Of a stretch of 64,000 nt of DNA, positions 34,181-47,400 are shown piece after piece. Under the pieces are notes generated by a model. The model did not search any database, was not told where the DNA came from, and worked only from the letters and a program-made list of their open reading frames with translations. The stretch lies in assembly GCA_943735955.1 (NCBI GenBank), contig OX030959.1, positions 3,673,772 through 3,737,771 on the forward strand, in the 5' to 3' direction. This stretch comes from Piscicola geometra (lineage: Eukaryota > Annelida > Clitellata > Hirudinida > Piscicolidae). Each line of letters begins with the position of its first letter. The stretch's first letter is position 1. The translations under genes and the position numbers were made by a program.

Positions 34181-35354
34181 TGAGGTTCATGGGGGTGGAA
34201 GGTGGGTTGTCTAGGGGGGTGCGTCAGTCGAGTTATCCATTAATTATATTTATAATTAGCTAATTAGGCTGTTAATTAAAGCTTAGTTTGAGAGGGTGCA
34301 TTAGTATTTGTAACTTCGAGTCTAGTTCACTTATAACTTTCGCAGAATATTTTGTTTTTTAATTGTACATATTATTTGCCGACGTGTTATTTCTTAATGA
34401 TTTACTGTATAAATAAACGTTACTCTTCGTTTTAATGATTATTTTATGATTTATTGAAAATGATTGATTAAGCATCGTTATTAAATTATCATTTTTACTT
34501 TATTATTTTACCACATTTACAAACTTAATTTAATTTTTATTATTTATTCAACGAAAACAAATGCTAATTTTTCTTCGCATTAATACTTTTGCACCCTTTT
34601 TCAATCTCTTTTTTCCGTCATCGGTGTCAAACTTTGAAGTATTTTTCTGATTATTTATTTATATCAATTATTTATTTTCAATATTAAAATATAAATGATT
34701 TATTTATTTATTATCATTTATTTTCAATATTAAAATATAAATGATTTATTTATTTAGAATTATTTATTTTTATAAATAATTGTTATTTCACTCATTTTCC
34801 ACCCGCCCTGCATTTCCTTTTCGCTCATTATTTTTGTAATAATTAAAAACATTTTTATTTAAAATAAAATCATCAAATTATCTCAACTTTTATTATATCT
34901 TTTTATATTGTTTTCACGCAATATGACATCAGTTGAAAAATGTAAAAAAGGAAATAAAAACAAGTTTTTTTATATTTTTATTATATCGATATTAATCGTA
35001 AAATTGATTTCGTTTTGCCGTTAAATGCCTGAAAAGTAGTATTTGATTTTCATTTTCATTTAAAGTTCTGACCGGGTCTACTTTCCTAAATTATTTCCAA
35101 TTCTTTCGGAATGATTTTGCATATTAAGCTGGTAATTTTAATTAATACTCAAAAATGTATAAATAATAAATTCATAACATAATAATTAAATAATTCAAAC
35201 TGATGCAATAATTGAGAATATCACTTATTACCACTATGTCGTATGCAAGTTAATTTCAATACCAAAAAGTAAATTGTGAAAATATCTTTTACCCTATTTT
35301 CTATGAAAATGTCTCCGTTTGTATATCAACATTCACTACTACTGCTTCTGCAAT

Positions 35355-35490
35355 CACTACAAAACTACTACCATCACTACCACAACTACTACCATCACTA
35401 CCACAACTACTACCATCACTACCACAACTACTACCATCACTACCATAACTACTACCATCACTACCACAACTACTACCATCACTAACACGA
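35355..35490. repeat. 21-bp tandem repeat
   Basis: The unit ACTACCATCACTACCACAAC plus T is repeated about six times, with one CATAACT variant. Because 21 is a multiple of three, both strands give long low-complexity open frames, which are not genes. Confidence 0.9.
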
Positions 35491-36130
35491 CTGTTATCTC
35501 TTACTGTCATGTCACTCACATGTACTTAGATTGAGTTTCGCAAACATCTACCTTATAATTAATTAAATATAATTCTTATTAATTATTTAATTGTTATCGT
35601 ATTTTAATTAATAGAATAATAATATTATATATAAATAATAAAAGTTTATAATAAGATAATTGATAATTAATCGTTTTTTTCGACCCATTAAGAATTTTGA
35701 AGGCATTTTATTGAACCTTGTAAATAGTTATTCATAATTTTCGACTCAAATTAAAACTTTTATACATCATCATCATCCTAATCATCATTATCATCATCAT
35801 CGTCATCATTATCATCATCATCGTGTAAATTTAAACTGTAAATTGGTCTAAATCTAGATTATAATTCAAACTCAATAATATTTTCAAAGATTCTTCGGAA
35901 AGAATTTGCACCAAAAAATTTAAATATCCCATTCTGCTGGGGGTTTTGGATAAATGTATAGGGTTGCAATGGATAGGGTAAGGAAAATCGTGGGATGGTC
36001 GTTTAGAGTCGTAGTCATAAATTGTTTTTTGGCATTTAATGTATAAAATTTAATTATTACTTATCATATTACTTTTGCTTTATTTTACGTTCACGAGTTT
36101 AATAAATAAAAGTTCCAAACATTTTTTTTT

Positions 36131-36297
36131 GGTGAACGGGGTAGCCTATTGTGTAACGATTCTCGGCTTGACCAAGGGTTAAAGGTCCTAGGTGCGATTG
36201 AAACCGATGCCCTAGTAAACCATAGGCGCGAATTAAAATATGCAGCCTAAGTGGCCTGGAAGCCCGTTCGGGCTATACGCCACTATAATAATTCTCG
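36131..36297 (+). mobile_element. tRNA-derived SINE, family 3
   Basis: Begins GGTGAACGGGGTAGCCTATT with an A-box-like region, then a degenerate B-box-like GGTGCGATTGAAACC, and a body containing the small hairpin AGCCCGTTCGGGCT. Head and body differ from the two other SINE types in the window. The tRNA-like head is less clear than in the others. Confidence 0.55.
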
Positions 36298-36464
36298 TCA
36301 TTCATTTTTTAATCTTGGAATAATGCAACAAAAATGACAACCAATAATTATTGTTTGTTGCAACAGGTGGTGATAAAGATCACCTATAAACTCCTCCAAC
36401 CCTAATACTCCACTCATGCATGCCACACACCTCTCCAATCCACCTTAAACACTCATCTCCCTTC

Positions 36465-39400
36465 TCAAACCCTCCCTCTGCGCAGAGAGCTCAACGTGTG
36501 AGCGATGGCCATACAGAGCGGGTCGCTGAGGCCGCGTGAAAAGACGAAAGTTTCGTTGGCGACCGAGGAGAAGGCCTTGAAAGTGCCGCTGACGCCCGAT
36601 GAAATGTTGTCTTTCTTCATCTCGCCCATGTCCTCCTCGAACATCACCGAACACCGTTTCGGTGGTGGATCGATCTGAAGAGTATGTGGGTGGTTTTTTA
36701 GTGTTAGAATCTTTATATGAGTAATTCCCCTTTACAAACAACCCCATTTTGAATGCATTCTTCATAAATCCAAAACTTTTTTTTTATTTCCCATCACTAC
36801 CTACTTCATTCTGGTTTAGGGGAGTGTCTCTAACGTCGACCACGTAACGATGGTGCACCAGAGGTCCTCCATCCACCATGCATGCCACCCTTTCCAGGCA
36901 ATCTTGCTGCATCGTTCATGGAGAGATTAGGGAAAAGGAAGGGGGTTATTGAAGTGAAAGAAGATGCCAAGAATTATTTTTAGAGCCATTCATGTTGTTC
37001 AATAAATCATATTAAACATAACTGGTTCTGAAAGTAATCTTAGACTATAATTATTATAACGGATTATAATACTGATTATAATCACTAAACGTTATTTTAT
37101 CAGCTCTATCCTATTCATATGAAATGATATTAGGGTTAGAATGGCACCAGGTTCAAAAATCAATTCTCGGGTACCCGTTGCCATGCCTTTATAATATAGT
37201 ATATTATATATAATCAGGTCAATGGCAACTCACGAGGGAAGGCTGTGGGATGTTGTGGACGAGGTTTGTGAGGTTCATTGTTTGGAAGGATTTGTCGTGG
37301 AAGAGTTCTTTGGGAAAATCTTCTGTGGAGTTGTAGTCTTGATCAAAGTTTGTTCAATTTACAAGCATTCTTGCATTCATCATGCAACTTTATCTCAAGT
37401 CTACGCCATTTTATTTCAGCATCTTTAATAAATAAATAAATGTCAGTTTTGTATAGAGCCCGGGCACGCAACTGAAGCGCCACTCACACAACATAAGTCG
37501 TGAAACACCGCATCATATACACTAGGTATATGATAGCTCACGGTTGGCTGTACAGGGATTCGAACTGGCAACCTTTACGTTGCAGGTCTAACGACTTACC
37601 ATCTAAGCCAACCCGCTCCCCAAAGCCACACATATAATCTCAGTCAGCAACCATTATGGAAGACGATCAGTAGATGTGTGCACCTGGTAGCCCTCACCTT
37701 CACGTTCGAAAGGATCTGAAAAGTGGATTCGATTCGATTCAATTGGATTCGATTCAATTGGATTCGATTCGATTCAATTGGATTCGATTCAATTGGATTC
37801 GATTCAATTGGATTCGATTCAATTGGATTCGATTCGATTCAATTGGATTCGATTCGATTCAATTGGATTCGATTCGATTCAATTGGATTCGATTCGATTC
37901 AATTGGATTCGATTCGATTCAATTGGATTCGATTCGATTCAATTGGATTCGATTCGATTCAATTGGATTCGATTCGATTCAATTGGATTCGATTCAATTG
38001 GATTCGATTCAATTGGATTCGATTCAATTGGATTCGATTCAATTGGATTCGATTAAATTGGATTCGATTCAATTGGATTCGATTCGATTCAATTGGATTC
38101 GATTCGATTCAATTGGATTCGATTCGATTCAATTGGATTCGATTTGATTCAATTGGATTCGATTCGATTCAATTGGATTCGATTCGATTCAATTGGATTC
38201 GATTCGATTCAATTGGATTCGATTCGATTCAATTGGATTCGATTCGATTCAATTGGATTCGATTCGATTCAATTGGATTCGATTCGATTCAATTGGATTC
38301 GATTCGATTCAATTGGATTCGATTCGATTCAATTGGATTCGATTCGATTCAATTGGATTCGATTTGATTCAATTGGATTCGATTCGATTCAATTGGATTC
38401 GATTCGATTCAATTGGATTCGATTCGATTCAATTGGATTGGATTCGATTCAATTGGATTCGATTCAATTGGATTCGATTCAATTGGATTCGATTCGATTC
38501 AATTGGATTCGATTCAATTGGATTGGATTCGATTCAATTGGATTCGATTGGAGTGAATTAAATTTTAGTTGATTGAATTTTAGTGGATTGAATTTTAGTC
38601 AATTAGATTCATTTGCCAATCTGTTAAACTGTTAACTTATTAATGTATTTGTTTGAAACCTAATCACTCTTTTCATAAAAGACTTAATTATTTTTTAATG
38701 ATTTTCCCATTAATCTATGTTCCCATACATTTATTAATCTATGTTCCCATACATTTATTAATCTATGTTCCCATACATTTATTAATCTATGTTCCCATAC
38801 ATTTATTAATCTATGTTCCCATACATTTATTAATCTATGTTCCCATACATTTATTAATCTATGTTCCCATACATTTATTAATCTATGTTCCCATACATTT
38901 ATTAATCTATGTTCCCATACATTTATTAATCTATGTTCCCATACATTTATTAATCTATGTTCCCATACATTTATTAATCTATGTTCCCATACATTTATTA
39001 ATCTATGTTCCCATACATTTATTAATCTATGTTCCCATACATTTATTAATCTATGTTCCCATACATTTATTAATCTATGTTCCCATACATTTATTAATCT
39101 ATGTTCCCATACATTTATTAATCTATGTTCCCATTCATCCATGCATGCATCCATCAATTCACCTTGTAGGCAGTTTTCCAGATGAGAGTATCAGAGGCGG
39201 AAGAATAGTCGACAGAGATGAGTTTGTCGAGGCTCTTGAAGTAGTTGAGGAGGTGTCTGATGCTGCTCTTGAAGCTTGAGGCTCTCTTCTGGAGGGGTGG
39301 AGTGTGGTCGGATGTGGTTTGGAGTGGTTGGGAGTGGTCGGATGTGGTTTGGAGTGGTTGGGAGTGGTCGGATGTGGTTGGATGTGTGGTCGAAAGTTTC

Positions 39401-41138
39401 AGATGTGGTTGAATGTGGTTGGATGTGGTCGGATGTAGTTGGGATTGGTTAGAAGTTATCGGAAGTGCGTAATGAAGTTTTTCGATTTGAGAAGATGATA
39501 TTGCAAACCAGTTGATGAAAGGTTGAAAAATTTTTAAAGTAGATAAGGAACTCTAAATGATTCAGATTGGATCACTCCGGCAAAGCTGCTCCAGCACCCA
39601 CCTGTGACTTCAACTCATCCGCCTCATCACTCCTCGCTCCCTGAGGGATGCTCTTGTGGTTGAATGCATGCATGCCTTCCGTGTACAAGTAGATGCCTGC
39701 CCCTATGCGGTACTGCGGGTTATACACGGTAATTTTAATTATTTATATTTTTCCGATTCAGGATTGAATGTCACATTCACTTTTCAAACCATATTTTGAT
39801 CACTCTATACAATTTATTTAAACAAATAATTTTTTTTATACAAGTCATATTCTCTACCAATGTCCTCCATCCCTTCCTCTCTCCATTCGATTTCCCCTTT
39901 TTCAACCCGCTCTTTTTTCCTTTCTCCATCTTTCACCCCTTCACTCCTTCCCCTTTTTTCTCCCCTCTATCTCTTTCCCTCTCTCTTTCCCTCTCTCTTT
40001 TCCTCTCTCTTTCCCTCTCTTTCCCTCTCTCTTGCCCTCCCTCTTTCCCTCTCTCTTGCACTCTCTCGTTCTCTCTCTCTTACTTCTTTTTCAAAAGCTT
40101 CGAATGACGCTTCACAACTACTATCAAAACTGCTCTTCCTGCTTTGAATCATCAGATCCACTAGGTACCTGGGTTTTGTGGAGTTTCATACAAAATTATT
40201 AAAAGACCCATTATTATTGATTGATTTGCTAACAAATTGCCGTTTGGAATAATATGCCAAAATGTAATAGTGATTACGATTTTATCGGATATAACTGTAT
40301 AATGATACTAAAAAATCTAATAAAAGATAATTTTTTAAAATAATTAATTTTATTGAATATTTATAAAATATAATTATATAATAGTATTTCTACCATTTTA
40401 TATTTTTTTTTTACTATAGGATTATTTGTATCAGTATTATCAGTTTTAAAATGTCAAGATCCTGCGACCTGTCAGATCCCTTTTCTTTAATTTCCAACAG
40501 CAGACGAGAAAATATGTTTTCGATTTGACTCTTGTCTCTGTTTGCCTGCGTGAATGGATTTATGCTCAGATTCGTGGATGGTTTGGCAGTTAACTACCAC
40601 TTCCACACTTCCAATTTCGGAAAAAGCGCTATAAAAATACTCTTGATTGATTAATTTGAGGAAATAGCGCTATAGAAATTGATTTGATTGATTGATTGAT
40701 TAATTGAATCCACTTTCACCACACTAACCTGGTCATAGCAGGAAACGTAGGTGAAGTTGAAGCAGGAAACGAGGCAGTCTATGAACACCCCCTTTTTACT
40801 GCCTGGTCCTCCTGTGTTGGTTTTGGAAGAAAATGTCTAATGGGACTCTAAGCTATTGACATCAGCTAAACTAAACTTGAGTGCTTTGAAAACGACTTAT
40901 TAAGATATATTATTTTTAATTATACTAATTAAAATGATGAAATGGGTAAAAATTATCGAAAAAACCAGCCTACGACGAAGAAGACCAGAGGCTTCATGTC
41001 AGTCTGCACGTCATTTCCGATGTTGATGCACACTCTTTGGTTGAGGCTTCTGTCGCATATGTCATTGGCACGTCTCAGGAGCTTTGACACTCGCCTGAGG
41101 AAACCGAATGGACAGCCCATGGGCGATTCCATGGCCAT
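36465..41138 (-). CDS. Unrecognised multi-exon gene, about 9 exons
   Basis: Exons on the reverse strand, 5' to 3': 41138-40974, 40791-40729, about 40168-40084, 39712-39602, 39288-39163, 37715-37652, 37322-37234 (or from 37337), 36906-36805, 36674-36465 with stop. Phases agree except around the third exon, where one junction is unresolved. The product is about 335 residues. It starts MESPMGCPFGFLRRVSK (or two residues earlier) and contains MKPLVFFV-GVFIDCLVSCFNFTYVSCYD, IGAGIYLYTEGMHAFNHKS, LISVDYSSASDTLIWKTAYK, FHDKSFQTMNLTNLVHNIPQ and ACMVDGGPLVHHRYVVDV. There is no signal peptide and no clear membrane helix. The alternation of hydrophobic and polar residues and the regular exons speak for a real, conserved gene, but I do not recognise the family. 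It converges with FOXK and diverges from the helicase gene. Two long tandem arrays lie in one intron. Confidence 0.72.
37456..37622 (-). mobile_element. tRNA-derived SINE, family 1, second copy
   Basis: The reverse strand repeats the element at 23788-23970 closely: same head (GCGGGTTGGCTTAGATGGTA), same B-box (CCAGTTCGAATCCCTG), same body (TGATGCGGTGTTTCACGACT). It lies in an intron of the unrecognised gene. Confidence 0.85.
37728..38556. repeat. Pentanucleotide-based satellite (GATTC/AATTG)
   Basis: About 830 bp made of two five-base words, GATTC and AATTG, plus rare variants (GATTT, GATTA, GATTG). They are arranged in higher units of 15 bp (GATTCAATTGGATTC type) and 20 bp (GATTCGATTCAATTGGATTC type). 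Blocks of 15 bp lie at the edges and around 37990-38070, and 20-bp blocks dominate elsewhere. All frames are open because stops are absent from the unit; the predicted Asp-Ser-Ile peptides are artefacts. Confidence 0.97.
38705..39136. repeat. 24-bp minisatellite, about 17 copies
   Basis: The unit ATTAATCTATGTTCCCATAC plus ATTT is repeated at a spacing of 24 bp with practically no variation. As 24 is divisible by three, both strands show long open frames with an eight-residue period, which are not genes. It ends in a CATCCATGCATG stretch next to the exon at 39163-39288. Confidence 0.97.
39298..39450. repeat. GTGGTCGGATGTGGTTTGGA-type tandem repeat
   Basis: Degenerate units of roughly 30 bp (GAGTGGTTGGGAGTGGTCGG) directly upstream, on the reverse strand, of the acceptor at 39289. 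On the transcribed strand this gives a pyrimidine-rich tract. Confidence 0.7.
39958..40085. repeat. CT-rich low-complexity tract
   Basis: CTCTCTTTCCCTCT-type polypyrimidine on the plus strand, purine on the transcribed strand of the unrecognised gene. It sits right after the donor of the third exon. Confidence 0.85.
40620..40706. mobile_element. Retroelement 3' tail remnant with ATTG microsatellite
   Basis: Two copies of an AGCGCTATA(A/G)AAAT motif are each followed by TTGATTGATT repeats. This resembles the 3' ends of many non-LTR elements and SINEs, which end in a short motif plus a simple repeat. No head was seen, so the assignment is tentative. Confidence 0.4.
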
Positions 41139-41767
41139 TGGTGTGATTGGTGTTGTTGTCGTTGTAAGGAGAGAGTGGTTGTTGTAAGGAGGGAGTGGTT
41201 TGGCGTGGTTATTAGGATGGGTGGATGATGTGGTAGTGAGGATGGGTGGTTTTGGGAAATGATTATGCGGTATAATTGAATTTAAAAAATTATCATAGGC
41301 TAATAAAGAGTTTTATGAATTTCTAAATATTTCAAAAATATATGCCCAATAAATAGGTTGGGTCCAAATATATATATATATATATATCTTCAAATAATGT
41401 ATCTTTAAATAGAATGTTGTTTTCTATAGGTGTAGACCTCAAAGCATGAGATTTGTGAAACTTAAAGCATGTAAAATGGAATAATTGAGTCTACAAGACG
41501 CCTCTGAAGCAGGTATGCAACGAAAGGAAAAAAGTTCTTTAAGGAATTAAAGAAAACATTTTATTAAACCAAAATTCTTTGAAAAATAGAAAAAAAATTT
41601 AATAATAATTTTGCCTATTTTCAAGTGACTTTCAGAAAATAGTTTAAACTTAAACTTTATATGTTAAGCACTGAAAAATCTTTTAACCTTTTTTTTATCA
41701 ACCTCTAAAGATAATATCGCTCGCCCACAAGACTCTCTTGTGCGCTTGATATCTTTAAACTGCAAAG
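41139..41767. promoter_or_regulatory. Divergent intergenic region before the DDX21-like gene
   Basis: Holds the 5' flanks of the unrecognised minus-strand gene and of the plus-strand helicase gene (629 bp). It includes a (TA)n run near 41370-41390 and a small dyad near 41720-41745 (CACAAGACTCTCTTGTG). No clear TATA box. Confidence 0.45.
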
Positions 41768-44389
41768 ATGCTGAAAACCGGCTTGTTAAGCTTATTTGTT
41801 AAATGTCCTAAAAAGTGTAACACCTTTCAGACAATTGCTGTCAATTACAGACTTTTTTCGGGCTTAAAAGTGAACAAGTGTATTTTGTCACTTCCTACTG
41901 TTGATAGCAACCACAGCGAAGTGTCATGCCGTTACAGCCACAGCGACCACAAAAGTTCATCAAACGCAGACGAAGAAGAAGTAAATAGTATTTCCAAACT
42001 ATTTTATCATGCAACCAAGTCATTCACAAAATCTGCGAATTAATATAGAAAAATTCACTAATTCATTATTTTAGAGTTTAAAAAAATTATTTCTCAGACA
42101 AACGAATATGAACGTAGTGATGGCTGGACGAAGGCAGAAGATCACGAAGATGCAGTGAAAGGAGCTTTTGAGAACTTTAAGCTCTCTCCTCCTACCATAC
42201 AAAAACTTAAAGGTTCTGCACAGATTAAATAAATTAATTTTTATAATTATTTTTGAGTTATTGTATAAAATAATATATATATCTCTAGTAATTTTCAACT
42301 TCAAAAAGTTGGTTTCAATAAATTAATTAAACATGAAACCTATTTAAAAAGACTTTCTTCAAAAATTGGAGAAAATCCTATTCATAGGTAAGCCTATCTT
42401 CAACAAACGCCAAAAAGATTTCCATAGAGGCAAATAAAACAGTTTTACCAAATCCCTCAACAAACATCTTCCCTCCAGGCATGGGGATCGAGTTTCTGTT
42501 TCCCGTGCAGACCAACACCTACCACTCCATCTTTGATGGCTCTGACGTCATCGTTCAAGCGAGAACTGGGTCGGGAAAAACTGTGAGTGGTCGTGCGGAC
42601 GAATCAATGGTGTGGAAAATATAGTACGATAATACAATGAAACACATTTTTTGTATTGTTGAATGGTTTGAAAAAAGTCATAATGATGGTGAGGAGAAAA
42701 GGGGTTGTTGTAATTTTGGAGGTGTTAAAATATAGATATAACATATTTAGATAATTAAATTTCAACATTTACAATTATCATCATCATCACCACCACTATT
42801 ACAGATGTCATATGCCATTCCATTGGTGGAGAAGTTGATAGAGTCATGCAATACCAATGAGCGCTCCAGGTCACCAAAGGTCACTGTAATAATAATAATA
42901 AGAATAATTAGGAAAAAATAAATAATAACAGTAACAATAATCGTGATAAAAATTTTTATATTTTCCAAAATAATAAATATTTCAATTTCAACCCATTTTT
43001 CATTGTGATTATATCCCAACCAATCAAATCCACACACAGCTCCTGGTTCTGACGCCTACTCGAGAGTTGGCCAATCAGGTAGCTCAGGTGTTAGCCTCAC
43101 TGACCAATCAAATCACAGTTGTGCCTGTGTACGGCGGTGCTTCTATTAATAACCAAGGTGGGCGTGGGCCATAAAGGGGCAGGGGAAGGGTGGGGTTGTT
43201 TAAAGTGAAGTGCCAGTCATTTGAAACAGAAATTCAAGAAGAATAATTATAGTTTTTAATTATTCGTATTATTAATATAACTTATTATTATTAATATAAA
43301 TTATTATTATTAATATAAATTATTATTATTAATATATATTATTATTATTAATATATATTATTATTATTAATATATATTATAATTATTAATATATATTATT
43401 ATTATTATAAATTATTATTATTATAAATTATTATTATTATAAATTATTATTATTATAAGTTATTATTATAAATTATTTTGATTATAAATTATTATTATTA
43501 TAAATTATTATTATTATAAATTATTATTATTATAAATTATTATTATTATAAGTTATTATTATTATAAATTATTATTATTTTTATTAAAAATTATAATTTT
43601 ATAAAAATGAAAAACTCCATCCACTCAAACAGAGAACCAGTTGAGGAGAGGGGCTGATGTTGTGGTTGCAACTCCGGGCAGGTTGATTGACCTGATTTCT
43701 AGAAGGTCACTCAGTCTGACCCAATTAAATCACGTGGTATTGGACGAAGTTGACCGCATGTTGGATATGGGATTTGCGGATGACGTGGATAAGATCCTCA
43801 AGATGAGGTACAATCCAGGTGAGGTGCCTCCGAGCTTGACTCCATCCCCATCTTCACCCCCTAAAATCTTCATTTTATCTTTTTTTAAATCTCCTTTATC
43901 CCACACTATCTCTCAAACTAGCCTATCAAAAAATCCTTATTTACCATCCACTCATCCACTCTCTCATTCATTTAACCATCCATCCCTCATCCATCCATTT
44001 CCTTTTTATATATTCACCATTATCTATCAATCCAACCAACCATCAAGAAAAGAGACAAGCGAATCCACAAACGCTTCTCTTCTCGGCCACTGTTCCCTCG
44101 TGGGTACAGCGCACGGCACAGAGGTACCTCAGCCGGAGTCTGCAGATGCTCGATCTGATCGGAACCGGTAGCAATAAGACCGCCGTCTCTGTCAAGGTGG
44201 GTTTGTGGTTGGGGTTTGGGTGTTAATGGTTGGTGGTTGTGTGGCGGTGATTTGGTTGTGGTGGGGTTGTGATGATGAGGTGGGTGGTTTGTAGTGTGGT
44301 TTGTGTTGGGGCTGGGTGGGTTTGGTGGTGGTGGTTGAGATGATGATGGTGTGGCATGGTGGCTATATTGATACTGTTGCTGATACTAT

Positions 44390-44475
<86 letters not shown>

Positions 44476-47400
44476 TCATCATCATAAACATTATCAACAC
44501 CATTGCTACTATCATCACAACCACCACCACAGCACACTGCCATGTTGTGCCACAGGGAGCAGAGGGAGGTAGCGATCATCGACCTCATGAACCGCATGTC
44601 ACGTGGTGTTGAAGAGGAGGAAGATGGAGGTGGTGATGATGGCGATGATGATGATGGTGGTGGTGATACTTTTGGCATTAGATAAATAAGTATAAGTAAT
44701 ATTAATATGTAAATACTGGCAATAATATTCATCTTTGAGATAAGTTAACCTAATTATAGCTGTATCATTACTTACTTTTTTATTAATTAGATAATTTAAT
44801 TATTTATTATTGTTATACATATTTAATTTTATATATCCTCTAGGCATACACAGAACGATAGTCTTCTGCCAGACGAAAAGGGAGGTGGATGAGTTGGGGA
44901 GGAGGATGGGTGGAAGGATGGTGGTGTTGCACGGGGATGTGAGTCAAGCAAGCAGGGATGTGGCTTTGAGGGTGGGTGGGTGCTTGGTAGATGGTTTCTG
45001 GGTGGGTGGTTGGATAATTGATGGGTTGTTTGTAGGTGAGCGATGGATTGTGGCCGGATAAGGAATTCTTGGATGCGGATGGTTTAGTTACAGCTTCACT
45101 CCAAGCCTATATACGTTCTAACGCCCTCACCTCCGCGCACCCATCATTCATCAACCATCCATCCATGCACCCACCCACACAGAGGTTCAAGGCAGGTGAG
45201 GTGAGTTGCATGGCGGCCACAGACGTGGCAGCCAGAGGCCTCGACATACCCGACGTCGACCTGGTCATCCAGTGTTCGCCCCCTCCGGTTGGTTATTTAC
45301 TGGCGGGTGGGTGGGGTGCTTAAAAGTGGGGATGGGGGGTTAATATTGGGGGTGGTGTTTTTTGAGGGGAGAAGTGTCTGTGTTTTAGGGGGGGGGTTTA
45401 AAGGGGTAATGTTTTAAGAGGGGGTATTGGTGGTAATGTGTTTTAGGGGTGGGTAGTAGTCATGGTGGTGGGGTGTTATGGAGAGAGTGGTGTTGGTGTT
45501 GGTGGGGAAGGTGTTATGGAAGATAGTGGTGGTGAAACATAGCTAGTGTCTTGGGTGGGTATTGGTTGTGGTTGCTGGGGTGTTAGGGGTGGTTGCTGGG
45601 GTTTTTGGGTGGTTTGTCTTTGGGTTATCGTCAGTAGAAGAATTCTTTCACCATGATTGAAAAAACAATTTAATAAGCACCCTCGTCATCGCCATAATTA
45701 TCATCACAATTTTCACCCTCCCCGCCAACCCACCACCGCTAGGACGTAGAGGCATACATACACAGATCCGGCAGGACAGGCAGGGCGGGCAAGAGAGGTA
45801 CCTCTGTGGTTCTCTACACGCCAGATGAGGCCCATGACGTCACGAGGGTGGAGGCTGTTGCTGTAAGTGGATGGGGTGGTGGATGGAGGGAGGAGAGGGT
45901 TTGAGGAGGTGTTGGTGGTGGTGATGATGATCATCATAACCGCGTTTGTGATGATGATAGAGCCGATTGTACGTGATAAATGTTGCTTTTGGTTTTATTG
46001 ACGTAGTGGATTTATAATATTACTAATAATAATAGTAATTATGTTTATTATAAACAAACAAACAAACACAGAGGTTCAAGTTTGAGCGATGCGACTACGA
46101 GAGGAGTGACCAGGTGGTTAAGGATGACGTCATAAGGTTGTTGTTATTTATTGTTATTGTTATTTATGTTATTGTGATTATAAATTTCAGTAATTTGACT
46201 ATGCCTATTACGCCCTTCTTCGTTTTCCATTCATTCTTTTCTCGTTTGTCCTGTTTTCTTCTTCATCCACCTTTCTACCCGCCCACACATCTATTCATCC
46301 ATCCATCCATCCTACTAGATCACTGAAGCGTGTAACGAAGAGAGTGAGAGACAAGTATGATGGACTGAAGAACGAGCTCGTGGATGAGTTGGGAGGAGGA
46401 GATGCCTTGATGCAGGCTGCTGTCGCCATTCTTGCTGGCCATTCACAAAAGTCGCTCATCAACCAGAGACTTGTGAGGAGAGGTGGAGGAGGTGGGGAGA
46501 GATGGTGAAGTAGTGGTGGAAGGTTTAGGAGAGATGGTGGTGTAGGAGAGAGGGTAGGAGGAATGTTGGGGGTAGGGGGGGGGGGGGGGATGAGGTGTGG
46601 GAGAGATGGTGAAGGATAGAGAGTAGGAGAGATAGTAGGAGATAATGGTTACGAAATACTTCATCAAATCCATTCAAGATTCTCAACCACAATGCACACT
46701 AAGCACACAATGGAGGCACCCACCCACCCATCTAATCCTAGCCCTTTTCTTCTTTACCTACCTACCCACCCACCCAACCACCCACTACTCACCCAACCAC
46801 CCACTACTCACCCACCCACCCACTACCCACCCACTACTCACCCACCCACCCACTACTCACCCACCCAACCAATCTTCTCACCCACCCAACCCTCTCACCC
46901 ACCCACCCTTTTCACTCACCCACCCACCCCTTCCCCAGGGCTTGACCACGCTACACCTACACCAAGAAGGCACGCCCATCAAACTAAGCCACGCCTCCAA
47001 ACTCATCGACCTTCTCAAGGCCTCCCTCCCTGACCACCTGACCTCTCTCGTCAGGGAGGTGAGGCTGTGCGCTGACTTCAAGGTGCGTGATTTTAATTAA
47101 TGATTGTAATTATAATTAAATAAATTATTCATTAAATTAAACAATTGAAGTTGTCGAAATTGAGGTAATATATTTATAGATTAAAGTTCAAATAAAATAA
47201 ACTGAAGTAATCAAAATTATGATAATGCATAAAACAGTAATTATGGATTCATTCAACGCCCACCACCACTAATAAAGCCGCTAAAACAGCCATCACACCA
47301 CAACACACCATCACAGGGCGCAGTCTTCGACATTCCAGCACACAAGGAAGACGCTTTCCTGCAAGCGTGGAGCGAGCAACCATCGCCCTTCAAGCTCTCC

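Larger units (their letters stand above)
34181..36464. other. Intergenic region between convergent FOXK and unknown gene
   Basis: Holds the FOXK 3' UTR and poly(A) signal, very AT-rich sequence including a duplicated segment near 34660-34750 (ATTTATTTTCAATATTAAAA, twice), a 21-bp repeat, an ATC repeat at 35765-35825 and a SINE. No exon supported. Confidence 0.55.

Noticed and set aside
37674..38572. Several long overlapping open frames rich in Asp-Ser-Ile-Gln-Leu
   Set aside because: They arise because the pentamer array contains no stop codon in any phase; there is no start context, splice site or non-repetitive coding sequence.
38653..39279. 208- and 157-residue open frames on opposite strands with an eight-residue period
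   Set aside because: The 24-bp unit is divisible by three, so both strands stay open. Only the part at 39163-39288 (minus strand) is a real exon.
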